DNA of 35,730 nt from Prochlorococcaceae cyanobacterium jk18x1bzbins.87. GTDB taxonomy: Bacteria > Cyanobacteriota > Cyanobacteriia > PCC-6307 > Cyanobiaceae. The stretch spans positions 1-35,730 of the forward strand of contig JAJDUS010000115.1 in assembly GCA_022826535.1 (NCBI GenBank), written 5' to 3'. The notes below the pieces were generated by a model, which made no database searches, was not told the origin of the DNA, and saw only the letters and a program-made list of their open reading frames with translations. Of the stretch, positions 26,547 to 34,792 are shown in pieces. Within the stretch, counting starts at the first letter, position 1, and each line of letters begins with the position of its first letter. The position numbers were made by a program, and so were the translations under genes.

Positions 26547-27170
26547 ATGGACCTGCGCCTGGTTGCCGGCCTGGGCAATCCGGGCCCACGCTATGCCGGG
26601 ACACGGCATAATGCGGGCTTCATGGCCGTTGAAGCCCTGGCCAGTGGGTCCCAGGCCACATTCCGCAATCAGACCAGACTCAAAGCCCGGTTGGCTGAGA
26701 TTGGCTGGGGTGAGCAGCGCCTGCGCCTCCTCATGCCCCAGACCTACATGAACGCCTGTGGGGTCTCCATCCGTGCCGCCTTGGACTGGTTCAACCTGGG
26801 GCCTGAGAACCTGCTGGTTATTGTGGATGATATGGACCTTCCCCTGGGCCGCTTACGGCTTCGCGGTGAGGGAAGCGATGGGGGTCATAGGGGACTGCGC
26901 AGCGCCATCGCCCACCTCGATACCCGAACCTTTGCCCGTCTGCGGGTGGGCATTGGCGCCCCCAGCCAGGATCCAGCCGTCCGCAAGGCGGCCACCGTCA
27001 GGCATGTGCTGGGACGTTTCAGCCCAGGGGAAAACCCCCTGCTGCATCAGGTGCTCAATGAGGTGGTGCAAGGAATCCATCTTCTTCAGGGGCAGGGATT
27101 GGGTGCGGCCATGAATGCCCTCAACGGGCTTCGGATCCCGGCCAACTCCACCCCTGGCGCCACCCACTGA
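26547..27170 (+). CDS. pth: Peptidyl-tRNA hydrolase
   Basis: Frees tRNA from peptidyl-tRNAs released by stalled ribosomes. It has 207 residues from ATG 26547. The VAGLGNPGPRYAGTRHNAGF block holds the catalytic His21 and Asn11. PQTYMNACG and VIVDDMDLPLGRLRLR are the substrate and catalytic Asp segments, and GSDGGHRGLRS follows. It begins about 50 bp after tatA. A DUF3146 gene starts immediately after its stop. Confidence 0.96.
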   Translation: MDLRLVAGLGNPGPRYAGTRHNAGFMAVEALASGSQATFRNQTRLKARLAEIGWGEQRLRLLMPQTYMNACGVSIRAALDWFNLGPENLLVIVDDMDLPLGRLRLRGEGSDGGHRGLRSAIAHLDTRTFARLRVGIGAPSQDPAVRKAATVRHVLGRFSPGENPLLHQVLNEVVQGIHLLQGQGLGAAMNALNGLRIPANSTPGATH

Positions 27171-27171
27171 G

Positions 27172-27429
27172 ATGGTCAAGCTTCCCGCCACAACAGCACG
27201 GCTCCAGGTGCTCAACCAGGATCTTTGCCTGGGCTTGTACAAGGGTCAGGTCTGGGCTGGAGAGTTTGCCTGGATCTTCCATTGGCACTTCCGACAGGGG
27301 AAGCTGCACGTTGAGCCCTCCTTGGGACGGGCATTGATTGAGGATGCGTTGCTCCGCTTTCTTCTGCGCTGCGACCACCAGTTGGAGGTGGGTGGGGAAT
27401 ACAACTTTCTGGTGCGGGCTACGGTCTGA
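27172..27429 (+). CDS. DUF3146 protein
   Basis: An 85-residue soluble protein of the cyanobacterial DUF3146 family, function unknown. Matching features are the LPATTARLQV opening, GEFAWIFHWHFRQGKLHVEPSLGRALI, and the ending RCDHQLEVGGEYNFLVRA. ATG 27172 follows the pth stop by a single base, consistent with coupling. Its 3' end overlaps the convergent YqgF-like gene by 11 bp. Confidence 0.85.
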   Translation: MVKLPATTARLQVLNQDLCLGLYKGQVWAGEFAWIFHWHFRQGKLHVEPSLGRALIEDALLRFLLRCDHQLEVGGEYNFLVRATV

Positions 27430-27871
27430 CGGCTGTTTTGAAGGCGTCTGGGGGCACCTGCAGGGAATGGCCCAAGCCCCGCTCAAGAATCACCAAAGCC
27501 GCCAGGTCATCCACCGGCCTGGGGGGCCGTCGCAATCCTTCCGGCAACAGGCGCTGCCAGCTTCGGCATGAATGCAATCGCCAATAGCGCTGTCGTGCCT
27601 CCAGGCTTGTGTGGGACTCGGACACCAGCTTAAGATCTTGGGCGGGCCACCAGGTGAGCAGGGCCAGCCGCCAGGGGACGGAGCAGGTGCCATCGCCCAG
27701 GTAAAGGCATGACGGTTGCCGCTCCAGCCACCAGTCCTGGAGATGGCGCCAGCACGCATGGGGTGTGCAGATCAGGCAAAGATCCAGACGCTGCCGTTTG
27801 GCGTCACTGCATGCCAGCCCACATTTGCTGTAGCCAGGGTCCAAGCCGATCACGCAACCCCCTTTAGCCAT
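27419..27871 (-). CDS. RuvC/YqgF-like RNase H-fold nuclease
   Basis: A 150-residue protein resembling the YqgF/RuvC-like Holliday-junction or pre-16S rRNA processing nucleases. The first strand reads CVIGLDPGYSKCGLACSD, with the catalytic Asp. Later residues include VDDLAALVILERGL, which may hold another acidic site. The start ATG 27871 is preferred over an upstream in-frame start at 27892 that lies inside the DUF3084 gene. It overlaps the DUF3084 stop by 8 bp, so the two are probably co-transcribed. Which nucleic acid it cuts is unknown. Confidence 0.75.
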   Translation of the reverse strand: MAKGGCVIGLDPGYSKCGLACSDAKRQRLDLCLICTPHACWRHLQDWWLERQPSCLYLGDGTCSVPWRLALLTWWPAQDLKLVSESHTSLEARQRYWRLHSCRSWQRLLPEGLRRPPRPVDDLAALVILERGLGHSLQVPPDAFKTAVRP

Positions 27872-29093
27872 GATCAAGGTCCGGGGCGTCACCCAGTGGT
27901 GGACTCAGCCAACGGATGCCCAGGTGCAGGGGATCCCCTGTTTCACTGTCCTCCAGGCTGAAAGCCTCCAGGGTGGCCTGGGGATCCGTTCGGCTCACCA
28001 GGTCCTGGACCAGCAAAATCAGCGCTTCATTATCAATGGTGGTCTGTGGGTTCAGGGATCCCAACCGGTTGGCCTGGTTGCGGGCTGTGGCCAGGAGAAG
28101 GCTGAGCCGCTGGTTGATGGTCTCCAGGGAGCGCTCATGATCTTCAACAACCGTGGATGCCAGGATCTGCCCTACCTGCAGAATCTGGCGGCTGGGGCGC
28201 ACATCCGCAAAGACCAGTAAGGAAGTCTCCCCCGCCACAACGTTATTTGCGCTGCGAATGGTGATGATCCAGGCACCGCCATTCCGCAGATCCCTGGCAA
28301 TCTTCTCCACCTCACTGGTGGGGATGCGGATCATCTGCTGGCCTGGCCTTTGCTCCGGAAGCAGCCGTTCATAGGCGGCCTGGTTGGCGCGGGTGAGGAG
28401 ACTGTCAATGGCAACCTGGGCTTCACTGGGGTGTGGCAGTTCCACCTTGGCCATGGTGATGGGCTCATTGCTGGCAATGGCCACATCGCCACGCCGCAAG
28501 GCTGTAATGCTGCGTCTGAGACTGTCTAAAGCATTGACCTGACTGTTGATTTGTTCCTGAAGCGCATCAAGTTCCTGATCCCGTCGGCGCACGGCCTCCG
28601 TGAGCAGTTCCTGCTCATTGAGCAGCTGCTGACGTTGGTTGTCCAGCACAGTGATGTTCTGCTGCAACGCCCGGGTTTGGCCCTGCAAAACGTTTGTCCG
28701 GTCTGTTAGCCCCTGAACTTCAGCCTCGGCGTGGTTACGGCTGCGCTCCGCCTCCACCAGCGCCTCGTGACTGGTCGCCAAGGCATCCTGGGTGAAGTCC
28801 AGGGTCTCCTGGGTCTTGCTGAGATCCTCCCGGGTGGTCCGCAAACTCCTTTCAATGCGACCCAACTCAAACAATCCACGGCGCCAGCGGGCGTTGACGG
28901 TGATCAGCAACCCGAAGCTCAGCGCCGAAATCAGACTGCCGGTGATGGCCGTGAACACCACCGCGGTACGTCTGGGACGCATCCTCAAAAACGAGAGGCG
29001 GGCCTTGCCAATGAGTGTGCCCAGGCGGTCCCCCAGGACCGCAAGCACGCCACCCAGCAGCAGCAGCGCAAAAATCAGCAGCCAGCCAGACAG
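27864..29093 (-). CDS. DUF3084 coiled-coil membrane protein
   Basis: About 409 residues. Two N-terminal transmembrane helices (SGWLLIFALLLLGGVLAVLGDRLG and RTAVVFTAITGSLISALSFGLLITV) are followed by a long coiled coil (about residues 75-185, rich in leucine, glutamate and glutamine heptads) and a globular C-terminal domain. This is the cyanobacterial DUF3084 pattern, function unknown. An in-frame GTG at 29048 would cut off half of the first helix. Upstream to the TAA only CTG 29093 fits, with GGAG 8 nt before it, so a rare CTG start is proposed. It lies 36 bp downstream of ntcA. Confidence 0.85.
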   Translation of the reverse strand: MSGWLLIFALLLLGGVLAVLGDRLGTLIGKARLSFLRMRPRRTAVVFTAITGSLISALSFGLLITVNARWRRGLFELGRIERSLRTTREDLSKTQETLDFTQDALATSHEALVEAERSRNHAEAEVQGLTDRTNVLQGQTRALQQNITVLDNQRQQLLNEQELLTEAVRRRDQELDALQEQINSQVNALDSLRRSITALRRGDVAIASNEPITMAKVELPHPSEAQVAIDSLLTRANQAAYERLLPEQRPGQQMIRIPTSEVEKIARDLRNGGAWIITIRSANNVVAGETSLLVFADVRPSRQILQVGQILASTVVEDHERSLETINQRLSLLLATARNQANRLGSLNPQTTIDNEALILLVQDLVSRTDPQATLEAFSLEDSETGDPLHLGIRWLSPPLGDAPDLDHG

Positions 29094-29126
29094 AAGTTGT
29101 TCTCCGGATTGATTGTCACCACTATG

Positions 29127-29140
29127 GGTTTAGCTAAACC
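29127..29140. other. 14-bp perfect palindrome at the end of ntcA
   Basis: GGTTTAGCTAAACC is a perfect inverted repeat that includes the ntcA stop codon (29130-29132). It may be a weak terminator or a protein-binding site between ntcA and the DUF3084 gene. There is no T-run. Confidence 0.5.
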
Positions 29141-29843
29141 GACGGGAGAGGGCCACAGGGTCGAAGATCGTAATTTTTTTGCGATCAATCCTTAGCATCC
29201 CCTCGTTGCGCAGGTCCCCCAGCAGGCGGGTGATGGTCACTCGGGTGGAGCCAATGGCCTCGGCAATGGCCTGGTGGGACAGCCGCAGATCGATGGTGAT
29301 GCCCTGTTCTGCCGGAACGCCAAAGTCCCGGCAAAGCACCAGCAAAAAACTCACCAGTCGGGATGACATATCCCGGTGGGTGAGGGTTTCAATCATGGTC
29401 TCCGTCTGCAGGACACGGCAGGACAGACCCTGCAGCATCATCAAGCCCACCCGGGCATCCGCCTCGATGGCCTGGCGTACGGATGCGGCAGGGGCGGAAA
29501 TCATTTCCACGCGGGTAAAGGCGACAGCGTGGTAGAAGCGGTCTGAGCGGTGGCCCGTCAGCAGAGAGAGGACCCCGAACAGGCTGTTTTCCCGCAGTAG
29601 CGCCACGGTGATCTCCTCTCCGCTTTCGTAGACCCGGGAGAGGCGCACCGCGCCACGCCGCAACAGATAGACCCGCTCTGCAGGGTCGCCCGGGAGGAAA
29701 ATGGTCTTCCCGCGCTCCACCAGGTCCAGGGAGCTGCCGGAGAGGCAGCGGACAATTGTGGTGAGTGTTCCCCCGGCAATGGCATCCGTGACAGTCCCAG
29801 GCGCACGGCTGGGGGATGTGGTCTGGGGAAAGCTCATGGCCAA
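29130..29843 (-). CDS. ntcA: Global nitrogen regulator NtcA
   Basis: CRP-family transcription factor that senses 2-oxoglutarate and activates nitrogen-assimilation genes at GTA-N8-TAC sites. It has 237 residues with family-specific blocks: [55 protein letters not shown] and [19 protein letters not shown]. The C-terminal helix-turn-helix is [25 protein letters not shown]. It is slightly longer at the N-terminus than usual (about 222-225). The DUF3084 and YqgF-like genes follow on the same strand. Confidence 0.97.
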   Translation of the reverse strand: MAMSFPQTTSPSRAPGTVTDAIAGGTLTTIVRCLSGSSLDLVERGKTIFLPGDPAERVYLLRRGAVRLSRVYESGEEITVALLRENSLFGVLSLLTGHRSDRFYHAVAFTRVEMISAPAASVRQAIEADARVGLMMLQGLSCRVLQTETMIETLTHRDMSSRLVSFLLVLCRDFGVPAEQGITIDLRLSHQAIAEAIGSTRVTITRLLGDLRNEGMLRIDRKKITIFDPVALSRRFS

Positions 29844-30145
29844 AGTGGGGGGAGAAGCATGGTGGCGCTCACGGGTTCATGCTTGCCCATGGTTGGAGCC
29901 ATCGCCACCGATGCATCAAAGACGAGATCGGACCCTAGAAACGCCACCATCGGTCTACTTGTAGCCAGCGACACCAAATGATCCCCTCCCCGGCTTGCCC
30001 CTGGCCTTGCGGTAGACATGGTACATATAAACTACACTACCCTTAGCGTCTCGAAAGCTCCTTGACGGCCAAGTGGCGCTACATTTAGAGTCCTGCCCTG
30101 TTCTGCCCCTCTGCAGAACCTTCCCCTTTGTCAGGCTTCACCTGC
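29844..30145. promoter_or_regulatory. Divergent regulatory region between ntcA and the CobO-like gene
   Basis: These 302 bases contain no gene or RNA that I can identify. The most promoter-like part is the AT-rich stretch 30012-30040. It holds GTA-N9-TAC (30021-30035) and GTA-N7-TAC (30012-30024), each one base off the NtcA consensus spacing, overlapping TATAAA (30026-30031). Autoregulation of ntcA is known in other cyanobacteria; here the site is only suggestive. Confidence 0.35.
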
Positions 30146-30766
30146 ATGGTTACCACGCCCTTGGGCAGCAATGCCCATGCTACGGGACACCACTCCCCCA
30201 ATGGCGATCACCGTCCGGGTTTACCGGTACACGGTCATGGGGACCCCAACCGTTTTGCCCAGGCTGACGGCCTTTTTCAGGTGACTGTTGCCCCCTTCCG
30301 AGGCTCCTGCAATGACGTGTTGAGCCAGGCCATCCGGGTTGCGGGCCAGGGGAGCCGGGTCATGGTTGCCCAGTTCCTCAGTGGTGGCATCAACCAGGGC
30401 CCTGGGAGGGCAACGAGGCTCTGCGGCAGCCTGGAATGGATCCGTCCAGCCATTGACTGCTGCTTGATGGATTCCTCTGACGTCACCCCCCAACATCGTC
30501 AAGCCGTCCATGCTGTCTGGGTTGCGTCCTGCCAACGGCTTTTGTCGGGTGTCCTGGATTTGATGGTGCTTGACGAGCTGGGTTTGGCCCTGCAGTTTGA
30601 TCTTCTGGAGGAGGACACTGTGCTCAAGGCTTTGCGGCAACGTCCTGCCTCCCTGGATTTGATGTTGATTGGCTCCGCCATTCCCGAGGCCATTCTGGAC
30701 ATGGCCAACCAGGTGACGCGACTCCGCTGCCGTTCTTCCTTGGATGGATCCACAATTGATCCTTGA
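30146..30766 (+). CDS. CobO-like cob(I)yrinic acid adenosyltransferase homologue lacking the Walker A motif
   Basis: About 206 residues resembling the cyanobacterial P-loop/CobO family. The order is GLFQVTVA, QAIRVAGQGSRVMVAQFLSGGINQGPG, LEWIRPAIDC, LLSGVLDLMVLDELGLALQFDLL, LRQRPASLDLMLIGSAIPEAIL and DMANQVTRLRC. True CobO has a GDGKGKTT P-loop after the first strand; here that place reads APFRGSCND, so ATP binding of the normal kind is doubtful. The start is uncertain: ATG 30146 is used, with a TTG in frame at 30128. It is followed 26 bp later by dcd. Confidence 0.65.
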   Translation: MVTTPLGSNAHATGHHSPNGDHRPGLPVHGHGDPNRFAQADGLFQVTVAPFRGSCNDVLSQAIRVAGQGSRVMVAQFLSGGINQGPGRATRLCGSLEWIRPAIDCCLMDSSDVTPQHRQAVHAVWVASCQRLLSGVLDLMVLDELGLALQFDLLEEDTVLKALRQRPASLDLMLIGSAIPEAILDMANQVTRLRCRSSLDGSTIDP

Positions 30767-30792
30767 TCCATCTGTTCTCCAAACTGCTGGCC

Positions 30793-31386
30793 ATGCTGAA
30801 GAATGATTGCTGGATCCGGGATCAAGCCCGCCTCGGTATGATCGATCCCTTCCAGTCCCATCTGGTGCGTCACCTGGATCGTTCAGGGCAGGGACAGTCA
30901 GTGCTCAGCTTTGGCTGCTCCTCCTTTGGATATGACCTGCGTCTTTCCCCGCAAGAGTTTCTCGTGTTCCGCCATGTGCCGGGGACGGTCATGAACCCCA
31001 AACGGTTCAACCCGGCCAACCTGGAACCCACCGAACTCCACCACGATGAAGATGGTGACTACTTCATCTTGCCGGCCCATTCCTACGGTCTGGGGGTTGC
31101 CCTGGAAAACCTCAAAGTGCCAGGTCACATCACGGTGATCTGTCTTGGCAAGAGTACGTATGCACGCATGGGAATTATCCTGAACGCCACCCCTGCCGAA
31201 GCCAGTTGGGAGGGCCACCTGACGTTGGAATTCAGCAACAGTTCCGGAGCTGACTGCCGCATCTACGCCGGTGAGGGAATCTGCCAACTGTTGTTTCTGG
31301 AAGGGGAACCCTGCGAGACCAGCTACGCCGCCAGAAATGGGAAGTATCACAACCAACCGGAGCGGGTGACCATGGCCCGCATGTGA
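30793..31386 (+). CDS. dcd: dCTP deaminase
   Basis: Converts dCTP to dUTP for thymidylate synthesis. It has 197 residues from ATG 30793, the usual length. Family segments are SFGCSSFGYDLRLSPQEFLVF, PKRFNP, ALENLKVPGHITVICLGKSTYARMGI, and the active-site region TPAEASWEGHLTLEFSNSS with the catalytic glutamate. An in-frame TTG at 30763 is less likely. The gene closes a short plus-strand pair with the CobO-like gene. Confidence 0.95.
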   Translation: MLKNDCWIRDQARLGMIDPFQSHLVRHLDRSGQGQSVLSFGCSSFGYDLRLSPQEFLVFRHVPGTVMNPKRFNPANLEPTELHHDEDGDYFILPAHSYGLGVALENLKVPGHITVICLGKSTYARMGIILNATPAEASWEGHLTLEFSNSSGADCRIYAGEGICQLLFLEGEPCETSYAARNGKYHNQPERVTMARM

Positions 31387-31412
31387 TGGCGTTGTGGGGG
31401 GGCTGGGGGAAA

Positions 31413-32129
31413 TCAGGTGCGGAACGGTTGTCGGGGCTTGGGAATCGACGTCACCCCATGGGCGATCACCACGGGCTGGACCCCATCGGGTGTATCCAGC
31501 AACTCCATTTCCCCCTCCACACGGACCCACTGGTCCTGCTCCGGTAATGGCCCCTCAGCCGGCCATTGCACCGGGAGCCGCACCGGTGTGGCATCCGCCA
31601 GGCAGCAGCGCACCAATACCTGGGCCAGGTGGCGCTCCCCCGTGGCGGTCACCAGCACAAAACCCTCCACCTGAACCGGGTCACCACGGAACAGTTGGGG
31701 CTGAGGGGTCCCCCGCAGCAAACGCACCCAGTCCACCAGATCACGATGCTCCGGCGGCAAGGCAAAGCCCGCTGCCAAACCATCCAGTTGGGCGGGAGGG
31801 CGGTGGCGCACCAAGGTGCTGAGGGACCCACGGGGGGGCGCCAGAACGATGAATAGGCTTGTGCATAGCACCAATATCGCCGCCCGCCACGGGGTGGAGG
31901 GGCGCGGCTGGTGCGCCATCAGCCCCATCACGCCCCCCACAAGAAGCGCCAACCCGGACACCACCACCAGACCATGAAACACCGGGGCCATGAGCAGTTG
32001 CAGGCGACCACTGGCCCAGCTTTGCGTCAGCATGACCCCACAGCACAGGAGCGCCAGCGGCGGCAAACGGCAACGGGCAACAGTGGATGGAACCACGGAC
32101 CAGGGGGATGGGGGGCGAGGTGGGTTCAT
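31413..32129 (-). CDS. TIGR03943 / YcgQ-like membrane protein
   Basis: A 238-residue protein with two to four N-terminal hydrophobic helices (LPPLALLCCGVMLTQSWAS; MAPVFHGLVVVSGLALLVGGVMGL; AAILVLCTSLFIVLA) and a soluble C-terminal domain (VEGFVLVTATGERHLAQVLVRCCLADATPVRLPVQW). The latter resembles the OB-like part of TIGR03943/DUF1980 proteins. It follows the DUF318 permease by 3 bp, the same pairing as B. subtilis ycgR-ycgQ, so it is probably an accessory subunit of that permease. Its substrate is unknown. Confidence 0.75.
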   Translation of the reverse strand: MNPPRPPSPWSVVPSTVARCRLPPLALLCCGVMLTQSWASGRLQLLMAPVFHGLVVVSGLALLVGGVMGLMAHQPRPSTPWRAAILVLCTSLFIVLAPPRGSLSTLVRHRPPAQLDGLAAGFALPPEHRDLVDWVRLLRGTPQPQLFRGDPVQVEGFVLVTATGERHLAQVLVRCCLADATPVRLPVQWPAEGPLPEQDQWVRVEGEMELLDTPDGVQPVVIAHGVTSIPKPRQPFRT

Positions 32130-32132
32130 GGT

Positions 32133-33101
32133 TCAGAGGGTGAGAAAATTGGCCCACTGGCCTGCCAGCAGGGTCAGGACGCCACAGGACAACGCCACGA
32201 AAACCATGGCCGAGCGGCAAAGCACCGTGCCGTAGAGACCCAGGGACTTCAAGTCAATCACCGGACCCAGCACCAGGAAAGCCAGCAGTGCTCCCGGGGT
32301 GACCTGGGCCGCAAAGCCCAGCGCCAAAAAGGCGTCCACGCTACTGCACACGGAGATCACCACAGCCAGCAGCATGAGGGCCAGCACTGAGAGGGTTGGG
32401 GCCTGACCAACGGCCAGCAGCCAGTCCCGGGGCAAGGTGGTTTGCAGTAAAGCCGCAACGCCACACCCCAGAATCAACAGGCTGGACAGTTTGACCAGCT
32501 CATCCATGCCATGCAACACACTGAGACGCCATGATTTGCTGCGACCGGCTGATGGCAATGACAGTGGGACAGGACTGGATGAGCCAATGAAGCCGGCGGA
32601 GCGCTCCAGCAATGAGCTCGGGCCGGCAGCTTGGTGAAAGCTGCGCTCCCGCAACAGATTGGGCGCCAGGATGGCGGCTTCCTTCTGGAGACCCAGCAGG
32701 GTGGAGACCGCAAGCGCCATGGCCAGACCTGCAGCGGGGCGCGCCCAGAGCAGCCAGGGTCGATCCGGAAATGCGGCCCAGGTGGAGGCCAGGACAATGG
32801 GATTCAGCACAGGGGCGGCCAAGAGAAATCCCATGGCCGTGGGGAGCGGGCTCCCGGATGCCAGCAGTTGGCGCGCAACTGGCACATTGCCGCACTCACA
32901 CGCCGGGAGGGCAAATCCCATGGCAGCGCCTGTGAGGGGACCCAGGAGGCGATGATCCGGTAAGCACTGGAGCACCGGGCCGGAGGGAAGCCAATGGCGG
33001 GCCATGGTGGCCAACACCACGCCAATGAGCAGGAATGGCATGGCCTCCAAAAACAACGCCTGAAACACAGACCAACTGGTGGAAAGATGGTTGACCACCA
33101 T
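32133..33101 (-). CDS. DUF318 family permease (YraQ/YcgR type)
   Basis: A 322-residue polytopic membrane protein of about eight to ten helices. Diagnostic segments are the cysteine motif PACECGNVPVARQLL, the GFLLAAPVLNPIVLAST block, and SVCSSVDAFLALGFAAQ with LVLGPVIDLKSLGLYG near the C-terminus. These match the predicted permeases of the DUF318 family. An ion or arsenical/thiol compound has been suggested for relatives; none is shown here. The start is ATG 33101. It is the first gene of the pair with the TIGR03943-like gene, pointing away from the transposase remnants. Confidence 0.82.
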   Translation of the reverse strand: MVVNHLSTSWSVFQALFLEAMPFLLIGVVLATMARHWLPSGPVLQCLPDHRLLGPLTGAAMGFALPACECGNVPVARQLLASGSPLPTAMGFLLAAPVLNPIVLASTWAAFPDRPWLLWARPAAGLAMALAVSTLLGLQKEAAILAPNLLRERSFHQAAGPSSLLERSAGFIGSSSPVPLSLPSAGRSKSWRLSVLHGMDELVKLSSLLILGCGVAALLQTTLPRDWLLAVGQAPTLSVLALMLLAVVISVCSSVDAFLALGFAAQVTPGALLAFLVLGPVIDLKSLGLYGTVLCRSAMVFVALSCGVLTLLAGQWANFLTL

Positions 33102-33161
33102 GCCCTGTCCCCTTCACCGCATGGGGCAGGCTAGGATCAAGACTCATCATGTAAGGAGTGA

Positions 33162-33179
33162 CCCTCTCACCAGAGAGGG
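33162..33179. other. Perfect hairpin upstream of the transposase remnants
   Basis: A 7-bp perfect stem (CCCTCTC / GAGAGGG) with a 4-nt ACCA loop. It lies between the permease start and the first transposase start. It may mark the left end of the insertion or a leftover terminator. It is not repeated next to the second copy. Confidence 0.5.
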
Positions 33180-33209
33180 ATCCCCAAGACAGGATGAGGA
33201 GGATGGGTG

Positions 33210-33714
33210 ATGGCCCAGTTGTTTTGGCTGAGCCAGGAGCAGGTTGCCCGCATCCGCCCCTCCCTCTCCAGGGAACGGGGTGGGAAGCGGGTGGATGACC
33301 GCAAGGTATTGAGCAACATTATCCCTGTCATTCAGAAGGGGCTGCGCTGGGTGGATGCCCCACGGCCGATGGCGTAGAGCCAGAGGTGGTGAGGATTGAC
33401 ACCACCCATCTCAAAGCCCATCCCACAGCATCCAGTCTCAACAAGGGTGTCTGATGCCCGCCTGATTGGTGGCACCAAGGGGGGCATGACCAGCAAGCTT
33501 CATGGGGTCTGCCACAGCAAAGGCTGTCCCCGACGGCTGCACCTAAGTGAGGGGCAATGCAGTGGCTTCCCTGGCGCTGGTGTGGTGCTGAAGGATTTGC
33601 CGCCTGCGACCATGGGGATCTGGGGATCATAGGGACAAAATCCGTAAGATGCTGGCGGAGCAGGGGATCTCGTGCATCCCATCCCGCCGCTGCAAGAAGG
33701 TGGTGCATGACAGC
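33210..33714 (+). pseudogene. IS5-family transposase remnant, copy 1 (3'-truncated)
   Basis: From ATG 33210 about 50 codons read as an IS5-family (IS427-like) transposase N-terminus: AQLFWLSQEQVARIRPSLS, RERGGKRVDDRKVLSNI and IQKGLRWVDAP. The frame then breaks with an internal deletion at about 33360 and a TAG. The DDE-region RIDTTHLKAHPTASSLNKG is recognisable at about 33394-33450, with more frameshifts after it, and a late EQGISCIPSRR...KKVVHD at about 33659-33706. Sequence then joins directly to the 5' end of copy 2. It cannot make an active enzyme. Confidence 0.8.
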
Positions 33715-33730
33715 AGCAGGAGGATGGGTG

Positions 33731-34446
33731 ATGGCCCAGTTGTTTTGGCTCAGCGAGGAGAAGGTTGATGGCATCCGCCCCTTGTTCCCCAAGGAACGGG
33801 GTGGGAAGCGGGTGGATGCCCCTGCTGCCCATGGCCCTCACAAAACCCTCTACAACCTTGCCGCCGCTGGTCAGACAAGGGTGTTTTGATCTGATCTTTT
33901 CCGAGTTGTCAGCATCCGGTGCTGCCCGCAGAGCCATCCGACTCCGCACAGTCAGAGGTGCTGAGGATTGATGCCACTGATCTCAAAGCCCATCCCACGG
34001 TGTCCAGCCTCAACAAGGGGGGTACCCTCCGCCTGATCGGTTGCACCAAGGGGGGGCATAACCAGCAAGCTCTATGGGGTCTGCCACAGCAAAGGTGGTC
34101 CCCGACGGCTCCACCTGCGTGAGGGGCAATGCAGTGATTTCACTGGTGCTGATGGGCTGCTCAAGGACCTGCCGCCTGCGGCTGCGGTGATTGGGGGTCA
34201 GGGGTATGACAGGGACACAATCCGCAAGATGCTGTCCCAGCAGGGCATCCCGCTTTGCGTCCTGCCCCGTCGCTACCGCAAGAAACCAGTCCATGACCAC
34301 AAGAGGCTGGGTCGCAGGCGTCACGAAATCGAGACGCTCTTTTCCCGACAGTTAAGGACTGGCGGCGTCTTGCAACCCGTTAGGACCGCTGCGCCCCCGT
34401 CTTCTGCTCTGCCATCCTCCTGGCCGCTATTGTCCTCGTCTGGTGA
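33731..34446 (+). pseudogene. IS5-family transposase remnant, copy 2
   Basis: It begins with the same leader as copy 1 (33719-33766 resembles 33198-33245): AQLFWLSEEKVDGIRPLFP...GGKRVD, then an internal deletion to GPHKTLYN. RIDATDLKAHPTVSSLNKGG appears at about 33967 in a shifted frame, and VIGGQGYDRDTIRKML and GRRRHEIETLFSR follow at about 34180-34345. The C-terminus KDWRRLATR...DRCAP, SAILLAAIVLVW is in yet another frame, with a TAG at 34381-34383 where family members have tyrosine, and ends at TGA 34446. Multiple frameshifts show long decay. Confidence 0.82.
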
Positions 34447-34497
34447 TGAGTCCTGACCTGGGGAGCTGCTCTCCAAATCTTCTCCGGACAGGGCCAG

Positions 34498-34515
34498 ATT
34501 GGCAACGTTGCCAAT
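34498..34515. other. 18-bp perfect palindrome upstream of the right-hand surface protein
   Basis: ATTGGCAACGTTGCCAAT is a perfect inverted repeat about 160 bp before ATG 34674. A related imperfect palindrome (CCAAGCGCTTTGG) follows about 25 bp downstream. The form suits a dimeric regulator. It is not seen before the left-hand paralogue. Confidence 0.55.
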
Positions 34516-34761
34516 GCCTTCCCATAGGCTTAGGGTGTTGCCAAGCGCTTTGGTTGCTTCCACCACCCATGCATTGCTTAGTGACCGGTACTCTCCTGCC
34601 AAACCCCTTGCCTTGCTGTGGTGGTGGAGCGGGAATCAGCACGAACTCCAACCCTGAGGCGGAGGGTTGAATCATGGTGAAAGCAAGCAAGGCCAGAGGC
34701 GTCACTGCAGGCGGAGACTGGGGATCAAGAGAGGGGCGGCCTTTTGGGTTGATCCAGCCGA

Positions 34762-34791
34762 ATGACATGACCACCATAAAAGTGCTAGAAT
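34762..34791 (+). promoter_or_regulatory. Extended -10 promoter before the right-hand surface protein
   Basis: ATGACA (34762-34767, five of six to TTGACA), an 18-bp spacer, then TAGAAT (34786-34791) with TG-C in the extended -10 position (34783-34785). It is conserved with the element at 2569-2594. Transcription would start near 34798, inside the octamer tract, so repeat number would change the 5' end of the message. Confidence 0.55.
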
Positions 34792-34792
34792 C

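Noticed and set aside
33162-33179. Intrinsic terminator
   Set aside because: The hairpin has no T-run on either side and no gene ends at it.
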